A model generated the notes under the pieces. That model saw only the letters and a list, made by a program, of their open reading frames with translations. It was not told the DNA's origin and made no database searches. The position numbers and the translations under genes are program-made. 64,000 bases of DNA, from the NCBI GenBank assembly GCA_018398765.1, contig JAHBMJ010003671.1, forward strand, positions 5,452-69,451. Direction: 5' to 3'. The stretch is from Chromera velia. Its lineage: Eukaryota > Sar > Chromeraceae. This document shows, in pieces, positions 35,126 to 46,900 of this stretch (positions within the stretch are counted from its first letter, which is position 1; each line of letters opens with the position of its first letter).

Positions 35126-35557
35126 CTAGCCAGATTTGATTTGATTTGATTTGAAGTAGGGCTTAACCTCAAATCAAATCTGAGGCCTGAGAAACTTTAG
35201 CATGATAGGGCCTATCAAGTCCTATCAAATCTACTTCAAATCTGACCCTTTAACCTCAAATCTTCGAGGTCAATCCGTCATCTAGTCTCTCAAATGAGTC
35301 TTCACACTTTTTTGTGTGTATAAAGAAAAAAAAAATGATTACAAAATTAAAGATTTTTTTATCGGTTTCACATGAATATGAACGCCCAAAAGCTTTTCCA
35401 AATATCTGTTCAGTGAAAAAGAGGTCCGCCTTTTCATTGGCAGTTAAGTCTGAGTGTAGCAGTTTTGAAGTAAACAAAAGATTCAAAAGTTGAGAAGTGC
35501 AGTTTAAAACTAGAATTTGAAGGGAATTTGAAGCATAAAATTAGTAAAATTTGGCTA

Positions 35558-35789
35558 CTAGGCGTCGGCTAAAGAAAAAAAAAAAAGAAAAAAAGTAAGC
35601 GATCAGAGGAGATCTTTTTTTTTTTCTTTTTTACCTTTCTACCCTAAACAACACTAAACAACAGTTGTGTAATATATGAACAACACTTGTGCAACAGTTG
35701 AACAACAGTTGTTTGACTGAAAAAAAAAAGAAAAAAAGCAAAGGGTTTTGAGGGATCTTTTTTTTTTTCTCTCTTCAGCCGACACCTAG
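35558..35789. mobile_element. 232-bp MITE with inverted ends and ~12-bp flanking duplication
   Basis: The left end CTAGGCGTCGGCTAAAGAAA pairs with the right end TTCAGCCGACACCTAG, with A-run and T-run arms next to them. The flanks are AAAATTTGGCTA (35546-35557) and AAAATTTAGCTA (35790-35801), an 11-of-12 direct match that fits a target-site duplication. The centre repeats ACAACAGTTGT-type short palindromes (35645-35715). It is non-coding, so non-autonomous. Confidence 0.7.
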
Positions 35790-35909
35790 AAAATTTAGCT
35801 ACAATTATGAATGGTGAAGTAAAAATTCTAGTCTTAAATCAAGATGCTAGTTAAGATGACTCTCCACGATGACTCTAAGATAAAAACTGATGTAAGCTCT
35901 TAGTTTTGA

Positions 35910-36660
35910 CTAGTGACCATGTTTGATTTGATTTGATTTGATTTGAGGTAGGGCTTAAGCTCAAATCAAATATCCAGTCAGGGAGGACCTAGTGTTTAAA
36001 GACCTATCAAATACGATCAAATATTTGATCAATATGACTTTCAACCTCAAATATGAAGGTCCCGAAAAAACTTTTTGCAAGTACCAATCCGTCACGCATG
36101 CTGATTTAAATGAAAAAACCTAAATCTTGATGGTTTGCTCTCAAAAAAAAAACGTTTTAAACTGTACTGAAATTGACGTTTCACCCTCTTTTACTTCATG
36201 TAGAGATAAACCAATCAGCTGAACGTTTTCCTGAACAGCTGTATTAACTTTTTTGGTGCTGGAACATCTTTTACGGCCCCCTTTTTGAGCGTCTGCAAAC
36301 ATTTTACACCCCGTAAAGACATGTCACACAATCCGACAGGGTCGAACGGGAAGAAGGAGGCATTTGTTTTTAGAGCCGGGTACGCAAAAAAAATATGGTC
36401 CGTGCAAAAGGGGGAAAATGTGATTCAGTGCCAGGTGAAAATACAAGGAGCCGAGGGGGAAGGAGAAACTATTTGTGGCTGTGAGTCTCACCCCGTTGTC
36501 ATCTCTCCGCAACCGAATAGAAGTCAGTGACTCAGTGAGGAACCCTAAGAGGTTAACCTCAAATCTTACCTCAAATATCAAATATTTGAGGTTGAAGCTC
36601 AAATTAAATCAAATCAAATCAAATCAAATCAAATATAATCAAATCAAACATGGTCACTAG
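35910..36660. mobile_element. 751-bp MITE with TTTTGA target-site duplication
   Basis: The ends are exact inverted repeats for the first ~20 bases (CTAGTGACCATGTTTGATTT), and an imperfect match extends ~60 bp through a TTTGA run. The identical 6-bp TTTTGA flanks it at 35904-35909 and 36661-36666. The interior includes a G+C-richer patch (36285-36530) with an 81-codon ORF of unknown origin, possibly captured DNA. No transposase is visible. Confidence 0.8.
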
Positions 36661-36810
36661 TTTTGACAATAGCTCATTAATTTTGAGAGTCTTAAATTGA
36701 CTCTTAATTTAGCTTTTAGTCTAGTTTTTAGTGATTTTCTTGTCTCTAGGGCTTTCTGAGATTTACTAGTGATGTCGACTATGTCAATGATGACAGTGTC
36801 GCTCATATCG

Positions 36811-37745
36811 CTACCCTATAAAAGTGTACCCGAAAAGTTTATCAAAAATTGATATCGATGTTAATTTTTGGTACACTTTTAAAAATTGACATCAATTTTT
36901 ACATATCGGTTTGAAAGAACTATGAAGAGTTAGAAGCTCAAACTGATAACGTTTAACAGTCAACTGTAGATCTCTTAACATACTTAGTATGAGCTTCTAA
37001 CTCTTTATAGTTATTGAGAAAAAATGTGACAAAAAAAATGATATCATTTATATTTTTTTTTTTATTTTTTTCTTATATAAAAAAATTGATATCAAAAAAT
37101 AAAAATTGATATTAAAATTTTTGTTACTTTTTTTCTCAAAAACTATAAAGAGTTAGAAGCTCAAACTAACAACGCTTGTAAGCCATAAAAAGATGTATAA
37201 GCACTGTTAGTTTCAAGTTCCAACTCTTTATATTTTGTGAGAAAAAAATGTTTAAAAAGTTAAAAAAAAAATGATCAAATTTTTTTATATAAAGATTTCT
37301 CACAAAGTATAAAGAGTTAGAACCTCAAACTAGTAGTGCTTATATATCTTTGTATGATCTATAAATGCTTTTGGTTTCAAGTTTTAACTCTTTATGGTTC
37401 ATGAAAAAAAATATGTTCAAGAAAAAACATATGTAAAAGTGTACCAAAAATTGATATAAAAATTGACATCAATGTAAAAAAAAAAAAATGACTATCAATT
37501 TTTAAAAAATTGATATCAATTTTTTATCACATTTTTTCTCAATAACTATAAATAGTTAGAAGTTTATACTAAGCATGCTAAGAGATCTACAGTTGACTGT
37601 TAAGCGTTATCAGTTTGAGCTTCTAACTCTTTGCAGTTCTTTCAAACCGATGTGTGAAAATTGATGTCAATTTTTGAAAGTATACCAAAAATTGATATCG
37701 ATATCAATTTTTGGTACACTTTTTGGGTACACTTTTATAGGGTAG
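36811..37745. mobile_element. 935-bp foldback element of four mirrored hairpins with 8-bp duplication
   Basis: Ends CTACCCTATAAAAGTGTACC and its reverse complement. Flanks are TCATATCG (36803-36810) and TCATGTCG (37746-37753), a 7-of-8 direct match. Inside are four imperfect hairpins bounded by AACTATAAAGAGTTAGAA and its complement, at about 36918-37012, 37141-37240, 37305-37402 and 37543-37640. The first and fourth are reverse complements of each other, as are the second and third, so the whole element is a nested palindrome. TTGATATCAA-type short palindromes lie between them. An 8-bp duplication is typical of hAT elements; the assignment is tentative. Confidence 0.8.
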
Positions 37746-37859
37746 TCATGTCGTCTTCATACTTCAGTGCTGTCAAGAGTAACCTCTAGACTTCAACCTC
37801 CAATCTACCTCAAATTTGGTTAGATTTGAGCTTGAAGCTCAAATCAAATCTGGTCACTA

Positions 37860-38849
37860 TGATAGGTTCCACACTAGGCCTTCCCTAGGGCTTTCCTGCT
37901 ATGTCAATCTGTTGCCAGAGCTAGCAGGGCGCAATCTGAGGTTCAATCCATATAATTATACCAATAACTGCCAATCCCATCTTTTAATCATGTATATATT
38001 TTAATAATACAATTTCTATACATGATACATGTGACTGGTTTTTAATTCGAACTTTTATGTTGATGCCTGTAAAGTTCATGTACGTCTGCTGTCCGTTGAA
38101 TCTGCCACCGCTTCGTCTCCTTTTAGCACTTTCACCTGCCTTTCTGTCAAGAGCGAGCCAATGCACACACGCATAGAGAAGGACAGCGAGAGGTCAACCA
38201 CACACACAATCAGTCTGTCAAGTGACGTGGTCTGTCTTGCCAGCATTACTGTCTGCTCGTGCGAGGAAGTGCGACACGCAGGTCACCTCTAGGGTTACGT
38301 GGTCGTACCCATCTGTTTTCTTTGGCAAGTCCACAGATTTCCCCCCGCACGAGCTGACCTGATCTGAACTAATATGCGGTTGAGGAAGAAACAACTCTGC
38401 TAACGGATTGGCAGACAGGCATGGGTCTTGACTGCCTGACTTCCTGCCTGCCTGTCCTTCTGCCTGCCTGAATCCTCTATCGGATTACAGGACACCCATG
38501 CATGCATCCAACCGACCCGTCCAAAGCCGGTGGAGTGATCGAGTGAAAAAACGCGTCGTCTGTCGTTGCGTCGTGCCATTCTGACTTCAACAAACCAACC
38601 AACCAAGCAATCGACTGACTGAGTGTCTGGGTGGCATCGTTGAAGAAGTCAGAACGATCCATCGAGCTGACATGAGGCACGTGGAGAAGAAAGAACCAAG
38701 TGAAAGGGGAAGGAAGGACAGACAGCCTGGCTGCCCGCCTGTACGTCGGTCGGGCCTGACAGATTTTCTTTCAGGTTTTCGATCCCCTTTCGTTCTTTCT
38801 CTCTTTCTATTTTGAGAGCGTCGCATGGGAGTGGATTCATCATTCCGTC

Positions 38850-38887
<38 letters not shown>

Positions 38888-41800
38888 GTGTGACACTGTG
38901 TGCGCTGTCCACTCGTGCATTGTGACTGCAAAGGTACATCTCGTACTTCTAGGGAGACAGCGTGCTGCAGAAGGTGAAGACCCAATGGAAGCAGGACAGG
39001 TTGCATAGACAGACAGACAGACAGACAGATGGATCGACAGACTGTGTTTCAAAAAGACAGACGACGACATGAGAGAGCGACTACAGTTGTAACACAGACA
39101 GACAGCACCCACCATGCACCCCAACTCTCTCTCTCTCTTTCGCGACTGAGTAGAAGGGAAGGAATAAAGAATACAAGGAGGACACCCCCCGAACGGAAAG
39201 GTCACCCCCCAAAAACTGAAAGAAAGACGGCAGGTCAGCCAACAACGTTCATTCTCGCTCTTCCCGACTGCCTCATTGACGCATCGGGGCAATCAAAACA
39301 GCACAAAAAGGGGGGCGGGGGGGAGAGTGAGAGACACACAGATTGTTAACAAAAAAACCACATGGGCATGGAGCTGGAATGAAAGCCTTCAAGCAAAACG
39401 AAAGAAAGAAACACAGTGAGAAAGAAAGGAAGAGAGGGAGAGAGAGCTACCAACTCGCAGAGACAGAAGAAAGAAAGGACAGCAAACATAGCTTTCCCTC
39501 CCTCGTTTTCCCCATCCCTAGTCAGATGCCGATCAGGAAAGGGAGTGAGACCAGAAAAAAGAAAAGACCTAAGGGACCAAAAAGACTAAGGCAAAGACAA
39601 CGAACCTTTCAATCGGCACACCTGCTGCCTCGGACTGCTTCACTCACGTATTCATGCATTCATCCATCCACGCACCTTTTCTCCTGTCTGTGTCTGTACA
39701 CCCAGTTGTTACTTGCTCGATTGCTGTAGAAGGTCAGTCAAGTTCAACAAGAATGAAAGTTCGAAGGATCGAATGCGCTACAAGCCAGGACGAAACGAAG
39801 AGAAAGGGACGGAGGGGAGGAGAGGAGCTGAGGAACAGAAAAAAAAAGAGAAAACACGCAGGAAGAAGAGACACAGAGATAGGCGAAAAGGAAGGGAGAA
39901 AGAAAAAAAGCTGCCGGCCATGGTGACGACGCACAGCCACGCGTCGCAGGAATACAGGTCCTGTCCTCTCTCTACTGTTCTCCCCCGACCGGGCCAGAAT
40001 TCCTCTCACGGCTTTCTGAGGGTGGACAACCTGTTCTGGCACTTCTTGCATGGGCACGTCGGACTTTTTCTCTCTACTCACACACAAACGAATAAAGGGA
40101 TGATATGATGAATCCAGCTGATCTGAGCAACGAAAAGCGAGAAAGGAAGAAAAGAAATCAGAGAGAGGGGGGGGGAGCAATAATCAGAGCGAATTGCTCA
40201 GCGTTAGAGGAAGACGAAACACAGAAAACCTTCAACCGATCAAACAAGTTTCTGATGACTGCACCACGAAATTCAACCTCCGTTTCTCCTTCTCTTTCTT
40301 CGATTGCCTCCAAATTCCTTCTTCAACCGCTGCATGGCAAGCGTGAACGAACGAACAGGGGGCGAGGCAATTTCGTCATCTCTATAGAAAGGGCCCCCCT
40401 AGCTGTCTCTCGATCAACACGGACCTACACAGGAAGGGAAACAGAGAGACAGTGAAACAGAGGCAAAAAACACGCGTACTGACCAACCGGCCGACCAAAA
40501 GGTCAGAGGATTGATACAGGGGCGCAATTCTTCTTATTACCTCTTTTTTTGCCACAAGCATTTTCACGGGACGACAGAGAGACAAGGACAGCGCACTGGC
40601 TGGCTTTCCTCCACTGGAGAACATTGTGGGGACAGAAAGAGAACCTGCCCTCAGTCAGGCATTCAACTTTTAATGCCCCATTCTCAGGTCGCTCGTCTGT
40701 TCCACAGCGGAGCCTACCAACAGTGCTGATTCACTCTCTTCTCTGTCGCTGTACTATCGTGGATGGCTCCTGACTGAGTCTGTGCCTTCTTCCTCCTGCT
40801 CCAACCGTTGCCTACCAGAGCTCGCGGCGGCGTTCCTCTTTTTGTACATGTTTTTTTTTCTTCGTGGGACAAACAGAAAAGAGAAAGGGAGAGTGAAGGA
40901 TGAAGACATGAGAGCAACGTCGAGCAAAAAAAAAGCAGTTCAGAGAGAGGCGTAAAGGACTCACTGCACTCCTTCGTTTTCCTTTTCTGTCAAGTACATC
41001 TGTCGATCGTCCTCTCTAGGTCCATTTCTTTTCTTTTCTTTCCAGCCCGCTGTTACCATCCCGAACGAAGGATCCCTGGCCGGAGATGTTCGTGCGAGAA
41101 GCAAAAAAAGAGAGAGAAGCGATTGCAAGAAGAAGAAATTCTTCCCCTTACCCTCTGCACCCACTCACGGGCAGGAAAGAGAGACCGACAAGACGAACGA
41201 ACAAACACCAAGACAGAGAGAAGCGACGCCCGGCAAAAGGGAAAAATTGACGCCGGACCCGCTTTCAAGAAGTCACCGTCATGTCAGCTCCACCTATCTC
41301 TTTTTGTTGTGCTTTCTTTTTTCGTGCTCTCGACTTTTGGGGTCTTCTTTCTTTTTTCAACTACTCTCTTTCTTTCTTTTTTCACCTTCACCTTCCTGAA
41401 AAAAGACGATCCAATTGAACTGGACCAGTCCTCATTCACGCCACGCAAATTTCACGACCTTCAGCACATACATGAAGCATGAAGTAAAAAAGAAAGAGAA
41501 AAAGGAAGAATCCAGACACACAGGTGGAAAGCTCGGTCGGCCGGCTAGCTGATTTGCTTCGTCACCTGAGGCGGACAGAAAGAACAGAATATCGAGGCGG
41601 CAAAATTGATATTCCATTTTCCTCCTGCAGTACCATGACTCAAAATCCGGTCACACACACTCACACGCACACAGACACACACAAGCAACAGAACAGAAGA
41701 AAGAGACCCCCACGAATGGGGAGAGGAAAAGAAGTGTTCCTTTGCACAGCAGCGCAACACAACACAACTTGAGCGGACTGGAAAGGAGGAGAAGAGGTCA

Positions 41801-43963
41801 AGTACCGCTTCCACCCTTTCCTTCAACGTCAGGTTGCTCCGGGTCCTTTCCTTTCTACATGCATTTCTCTGACCCTTTTTCAAGACACACATCTCAGCCC
41901 TGCAACCTTTCGGATCTGACTGAGAGAGAGAGGCTGCTTTGCTCTCTCTTCGCTACTGTTTTTCTGTGTTTGTGGCTTCAGCCAGCAGGGCTGCCCTCCC
42001 TCACACGCGAGGAAGATACGAGGAAGGGAGGAAGGATGGATGGAAGATGATGACGTGGGGGAACTACATGGAGAAGGAAGGGGGAAACTGACTCCGGTTT
42101 CAGTTTTCTCCACTCCCCTTCCATTCAAACCTCAACCGACCGCCTTTGGTCTCCTGTCTCTCGCTTCAAACGACAGGCAAGACGAGACAGGAAGAACACT
42201 GAGACCGGCAGGGCAGGGGGGGATGGTTGAGGATAAGGATGACGACGCGGGAGGGAGAGAAGAGACAAGAACGAAGAAGGAAGAACTTGGGCATGCAGAA
42301 AGGAGAACTAATGAGGAGGATTGCAGAAGAAGAATTTGTTTGAAGGGGGTGAAAGAAGAAGAAGTAGTAAGCTGGAAGAGGGGAAGAACTCCAGCTCAAG
42401 GGAAGTCAAAAACAGACATGCATTTATTTCAACTTTTTCGAGTTCGGAAGAAACAGAACACAAAACCAAACCTTAAACCTTGAATCAAACATGCACTTCT
42501 CGCGTCATCTTTTTCTTCCACTGTTCTCTTCTGTCCTGTCTCTGATTCTTGATTGATTGACTGATGGATGGACGGGTCATGCGCTCCCTTTCTCTGTTTC
42601 TTCTTCTCCTTCCTTCCTTGATTTGTTCCCTCCCAAGTCGAATAAATCGATTCATTCATCGTCAGTCGATTCCTGCACATGATCATGCTTGTCTGTCCAT
42701 TGCTGAATTGACTGATTGATTGGTTGACTGATACATTCAAAGCTATTGGTACAAACCGGCCAGCCTTCTCTGCGGCAGGAAATCGGAGTAATACACACAC
42801 GTGCTTGCCTACACTGTCAGCGAGAAAGAAGAGCCAGCGGTGGACTAGTGAGCACACCGCTCGCTGCACGTGCCTGTATCTTCTCTCCCAATCCCCCCCA
42901 CATGTTGGAGAGAGATGCTGTGTGCCGGTTGACAGAGAGAGGCAACAAATATCGAGAGGAAGAAGAGAAAAGAATAAAGGAGACGGCGCGAAAAGAAGAA
43001 ACAATCCATCAGCTCAGGTTCCTTCCTTTCTTCTTACCTTTTTCCCGTTTATCGGCAGACTCATTTCTCCATGCATCCTTCGCTCCCTTCAATACGGAGC
43101 TTTCCTTTATCCATTTTTCCCCTCCTTCCTTTTCTTCTTTTTCTCTCTTTCTTTCATGATTGTTCGTCAGTTGGTTGGTTGGTCTTTGACGCCCGGCCGA
43201 AAGAAAGGTCACCGTTTTCGTGTACACCCCCCGGGAGGAAGAACATGATCTTCCGAGTTTGAGTCAACGAAGAGAACCAGACAAGACAGACAGAGAAGGC
43301 CTGCTCTTTTGATCGATTGTTCCTTTTCTTGAACCTCGAATACCAAAACAGAGAGAGAGAGAGAGAGAGGGAGGGAGAGGAAGAGTAGAAGTTGAGAGAG
43401 GGAGATGGCAGCAGGAAAGAGAAGATGGTAATGCAGTCAGTCACAAGCACTTCTTTCATTCATTCTGCAGTCGTTCGTTCTCTCTTTCTCCTTCAACATT
43501 CTTGGTTTCCTTTTCAGTCAGGCAGTCCAGCAGTCAGGACGTGCGTTCGTCATCAGACTAGAAAGTCACTTCACTTACTTTCAACAAAAGTTGAGAGAGA
43601 GAGAGCCCTCTCTGTCCCTCTCTGTGATTTTCGACGCTTTCTCTTCCTCTTCTCAGAAAGACAGAAAGACGAAAAGCCATTCAGGTTCTGGAACCGCACA
43701 CAAACAAAACGAAATCATGCACAGATCGATGCACAAAGATGCACTCATTCAAACATACGAACAGGGGGGCAAGAGAGGAAGCGGGGGAGGGGCGGACGGG
43801 GGATCAATAAGATCTAATCAGAACCGACGACTCTACAGGCAGAGAGATGAAAAACAGGTCTCTCAATTTCTCCTTCCACCCACGTCACAATCTGCTATTA
43901 CATTCCAGCAACAAGCTCCCCCCCCCCGCAACCAATGCACATGCAAGCAGGCAGGCAGGCCGC
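37860..43963. other. Low-complexity spacer downstream of glutamate synthase
   Basis: About 6 kb with purine-rich and pyrimidine-rich stretches, a CT run (38848-38883), an ACAG run (39009-39028), a GA run (43348-43380) and many short ORFs with no convincing composition, motif or splice partner. The part just below 43964 should contain the glutamate synthase 3' UTR. Confidence 0.6.
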
Positions 43964-46900
43964 TCACGCCCCCATGGCCTTGAGGGCCGCCGCTCTGTGC
44001 TCCATGTTAGAGCACGACATCGACCGGGCCACCGGGTCCTCAGCGCAGAGGAATTCGTTGACTGCGTCTGATGCCATGCGACCCTCGGTGATGGCCCACA
44101 CCACCAGGGACTGACCGCGTCTGCAGTCACCGGCCGCGAAGATGCCCTCGACGTTGGTCCGGAAGCCCTGACCGTTTCTGTCAGGTCCAGTGCCTCCCTG
44201 ACCGTACTGAGCGAGGTAGTTGCCTCTGTTGTCGCATCGGATGCCGAACTGCTCGGCGAGGGTTTTCTCAGGGTGGAGGAAGCCGAGGGCAAGGAGGACC
44301 AGGTCAGCCTCGTAGACCTCCTCGGACCCCGGCACCTCTGCCATCTTCCAAGGGGAAGACGGGGACTCTCTCTGCCATTCTACCTGTACCACCTTCAGGC
44401 CCTTGATCTCTCCGTTGTCCCCCTTGATGAATTCCTTGGTGGACATGAGGTACTGACGGGGATCAGAGCCCTCGAGGACCTCTCTCTCCTGGTGACCGTA
44501 GTCCTTGCGGAAGATCAGGGGCCACTGAGGCCAGGGGTTGTGGGCTGCACGCTTGGCAGGGGGCTGGGGCATGATCTCAAGTGCCTTCACAGACACAGCC
44601 CCCTGTCTGATGGCTGTACCGATACAGTCAGTACCGGTATCCCCACCCCCGAGGACGACAACCTTCTTGCCCTTGGCGTGGATCTGTGCAGCCTCGGCCT
44701 CGTAGCTCTTCCTCTCTCCTGTCTTGTCATCGCGAGACAGAAGAGTCTGGGTGGAGGTGGTGAGGTAGTCCATGGCTTTGTGGATGCCGGTGGCCTCACG
44801 TCCTGGCACGTTGAGGTCTCTGGCAACAGTGGAGCCTGTGGCCAGGAGGACGGTGTCGAACTCTCTCTTGAGAGCGTCGGCAGTGGGACCGCCGGGCTTC
44901 CCCACAGCCCCGGCAGTGCCGCAGACGAACTTGACACCCTCGTCTTCCATGAGACGGACACGACGGAGCACGACGTCCTCCTTGTCGGCCTTCATGTTGG
45001 GGACACCGTAAGTCATCAGACCACCAGGACGATCAGCACGCTCGAACACGGTGACAGAGTGACCCATCTTGTTCAGCTGGTCGGCAGCAGCCATACCAGC
45101 GGGGCCAGAGCCGATGATGGCAACCTTCTTCCCCGTGCGGGCAGGGGGGGGGGAGGGGATCATCCACCCGTTGGCGAAGGCCCTGTCGATGATCTCGCAC
45201 TCGATGTTCTTGATGGTGACGGGGTCATCAATGATGCCCAGAGTACAAGAGCCCTCGCAAGGAGCGGGACACACTCGTCCGGTGAACTCGGGGAAGTTGT
45301 TGGTGGCAAGGAGACGGCCGAGAGCGGCCTTCCAGTGACCGTCACGAACGAGACAGTTCCACTCGGGAATGAAATTTCCCAGAGGGCAACCGCGGGGCTT
45401 GGACTGACAGAAGGGAATACCGCAGTCCATGCATCTGGCAGCTTGGGTCTGGAGCTTCTTGATGTCCTTCTTCTTGATGTAGATCTCGTTGAAGTCCCCG
45501 ACTCTCTCTTTGGGATTGCGCCACTTCTGGGGGCCTCTCTCGTACTCGATAAAGCCCCTGAGCTTGATGGGCTTCTCAACGGTGTCGGGGCGCTTGGGCT
45601 TCATGTCCTCGATGTCAATGGAGGTGGCGGCAGATGCAGCCAGGGACCTCTTTCCTTCCTTGGGGGAGGAAGAGTCAGAAGCGGTGTCGCCACCCTCGTT
45701 GGTCGTGGCTTTGTCGCTCAAGTTGTCGGCTTCGGGCGCCTGCTTGGCCTTCTGTGCCTCCTTGGCGCGCATCTCCTCTCTGACGAGGCGGAAGTCGGTG
45801 GGATAGACCTTGATGAAATTCTTCTTCTGCAGGCAGGCAGGAAGAACGAGAAAAAGAAACAAAAAACGATGAGGGACACTTTCAAGCTTCGTTCGGTCTC
45901 AGATCCGGCCGGAAGTTGTGGATAGGGCGGCAAGAGGGGGGAGGATCGTAGGGAGTGAAGAAAAGAAGCCAGCGTCAAAAGAGGTAGGGACAGAGAGTGC
46001 CGATTCCATGCGCCAATCCATGCGGCAGAAAGGTAATCATACAGAGAGATCACACGTGTTCCACCGAACGACATCCCGTGAAACAAGCAAACAAGAACAG
46101 AGCGCCAGCTCTCCCCCCCCCCTGTCACCCTTCCTAGTCAATCATCTCACCGACTCACCTCATCGGCCCAGTTAGAGAGGATACGGGAAGCGACAGTAGA
46201 CCCTGTGCGCTCTTTGTGTTCAGAGAGGAGTCCCTGAAGGAGGGCTTCGTCGTCCTCCTCCTGGCCGACAGGGAAGAACTCCACCATCTCCATGTTGCAC
46301 CTCTTCTTGAACTCCTTCTCTGCGTGCTCCCTGTCCTCACCAGGAGAGTAGATGAACGCGAGGCCTCCAGACATACCGGCAGCGAAGTTGATGCCGGTAG
46401 GTCCGAGAACCACGGCAACACCCCCAGTCATGTACTCGCACCCGTGATCTCCCACACCCTCAACCACTGCCTGAGCACCGGAGTTTCTCACGCAGAAGCG
46501 CTCTGCAGCGACGCCTCTGAAAAAGGCCTTGCCTGCAGTGGCACCGTAGAGGGCGACGTTGCCGATGATCATGTTCTTCTCGGCATCGAAGGTGGACTCC
46601 TTGGGGGGGAACACGGTGACGTGACCGCCTGACAGGCCCTTGCCACAGTAGTCGTTCGAGTCCCCCTCGACCTCAATGCGCACGCCCTTCGCCAGGAAAG
46701 CACCGAGAGACTGACCGGCGCTTCCCTGGAGCTTCACTTCCACGTGAATGCCGTCAGGCTGAGGGGAGACGCCCCCTTCCTTGCGTTCGAACACGTACCG
46801 ACCCAGCTGACGGACGAGCTCGGACGAGAGGGTGGTACCGACCGCACTGCAGACAGGGACAAAAAAGAAGAGGGATGAAACATAGAGCAAGAAAAGGGAG

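Larger units (their letters stand above)
35126..37859. mobile_element. Possible outer inverted-repeat element hosting nested MITEs
   Basis: The left end (35126-35175, CTAG.CCAGATTTGATTTG... with AGTAGGGCTTAACCTCAAAT) is an inverted, diverged match to the right end (37800-37859, ...AAGCTCAAATCAAATCTGGT, then CACTA). Both are relatives of the termini of the 35910-36660 element. No clear target-site duplication was found, so this could also be two separate damaged copies. Confidence 0.35.

Noticed and set aside
39734-40180. 148-codon minus-strand ORF with a CPCKKC-like reading in another frame
   Set aside because: The Cys pattern is isolated and the frames are broken by low-complexity sequence.
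44273-45925. 550-codon plus-strand ORF
   Set aside because: It lies exactly antisense to the last exon of glutamate synthase; the length follows from codon bias of the real gene.
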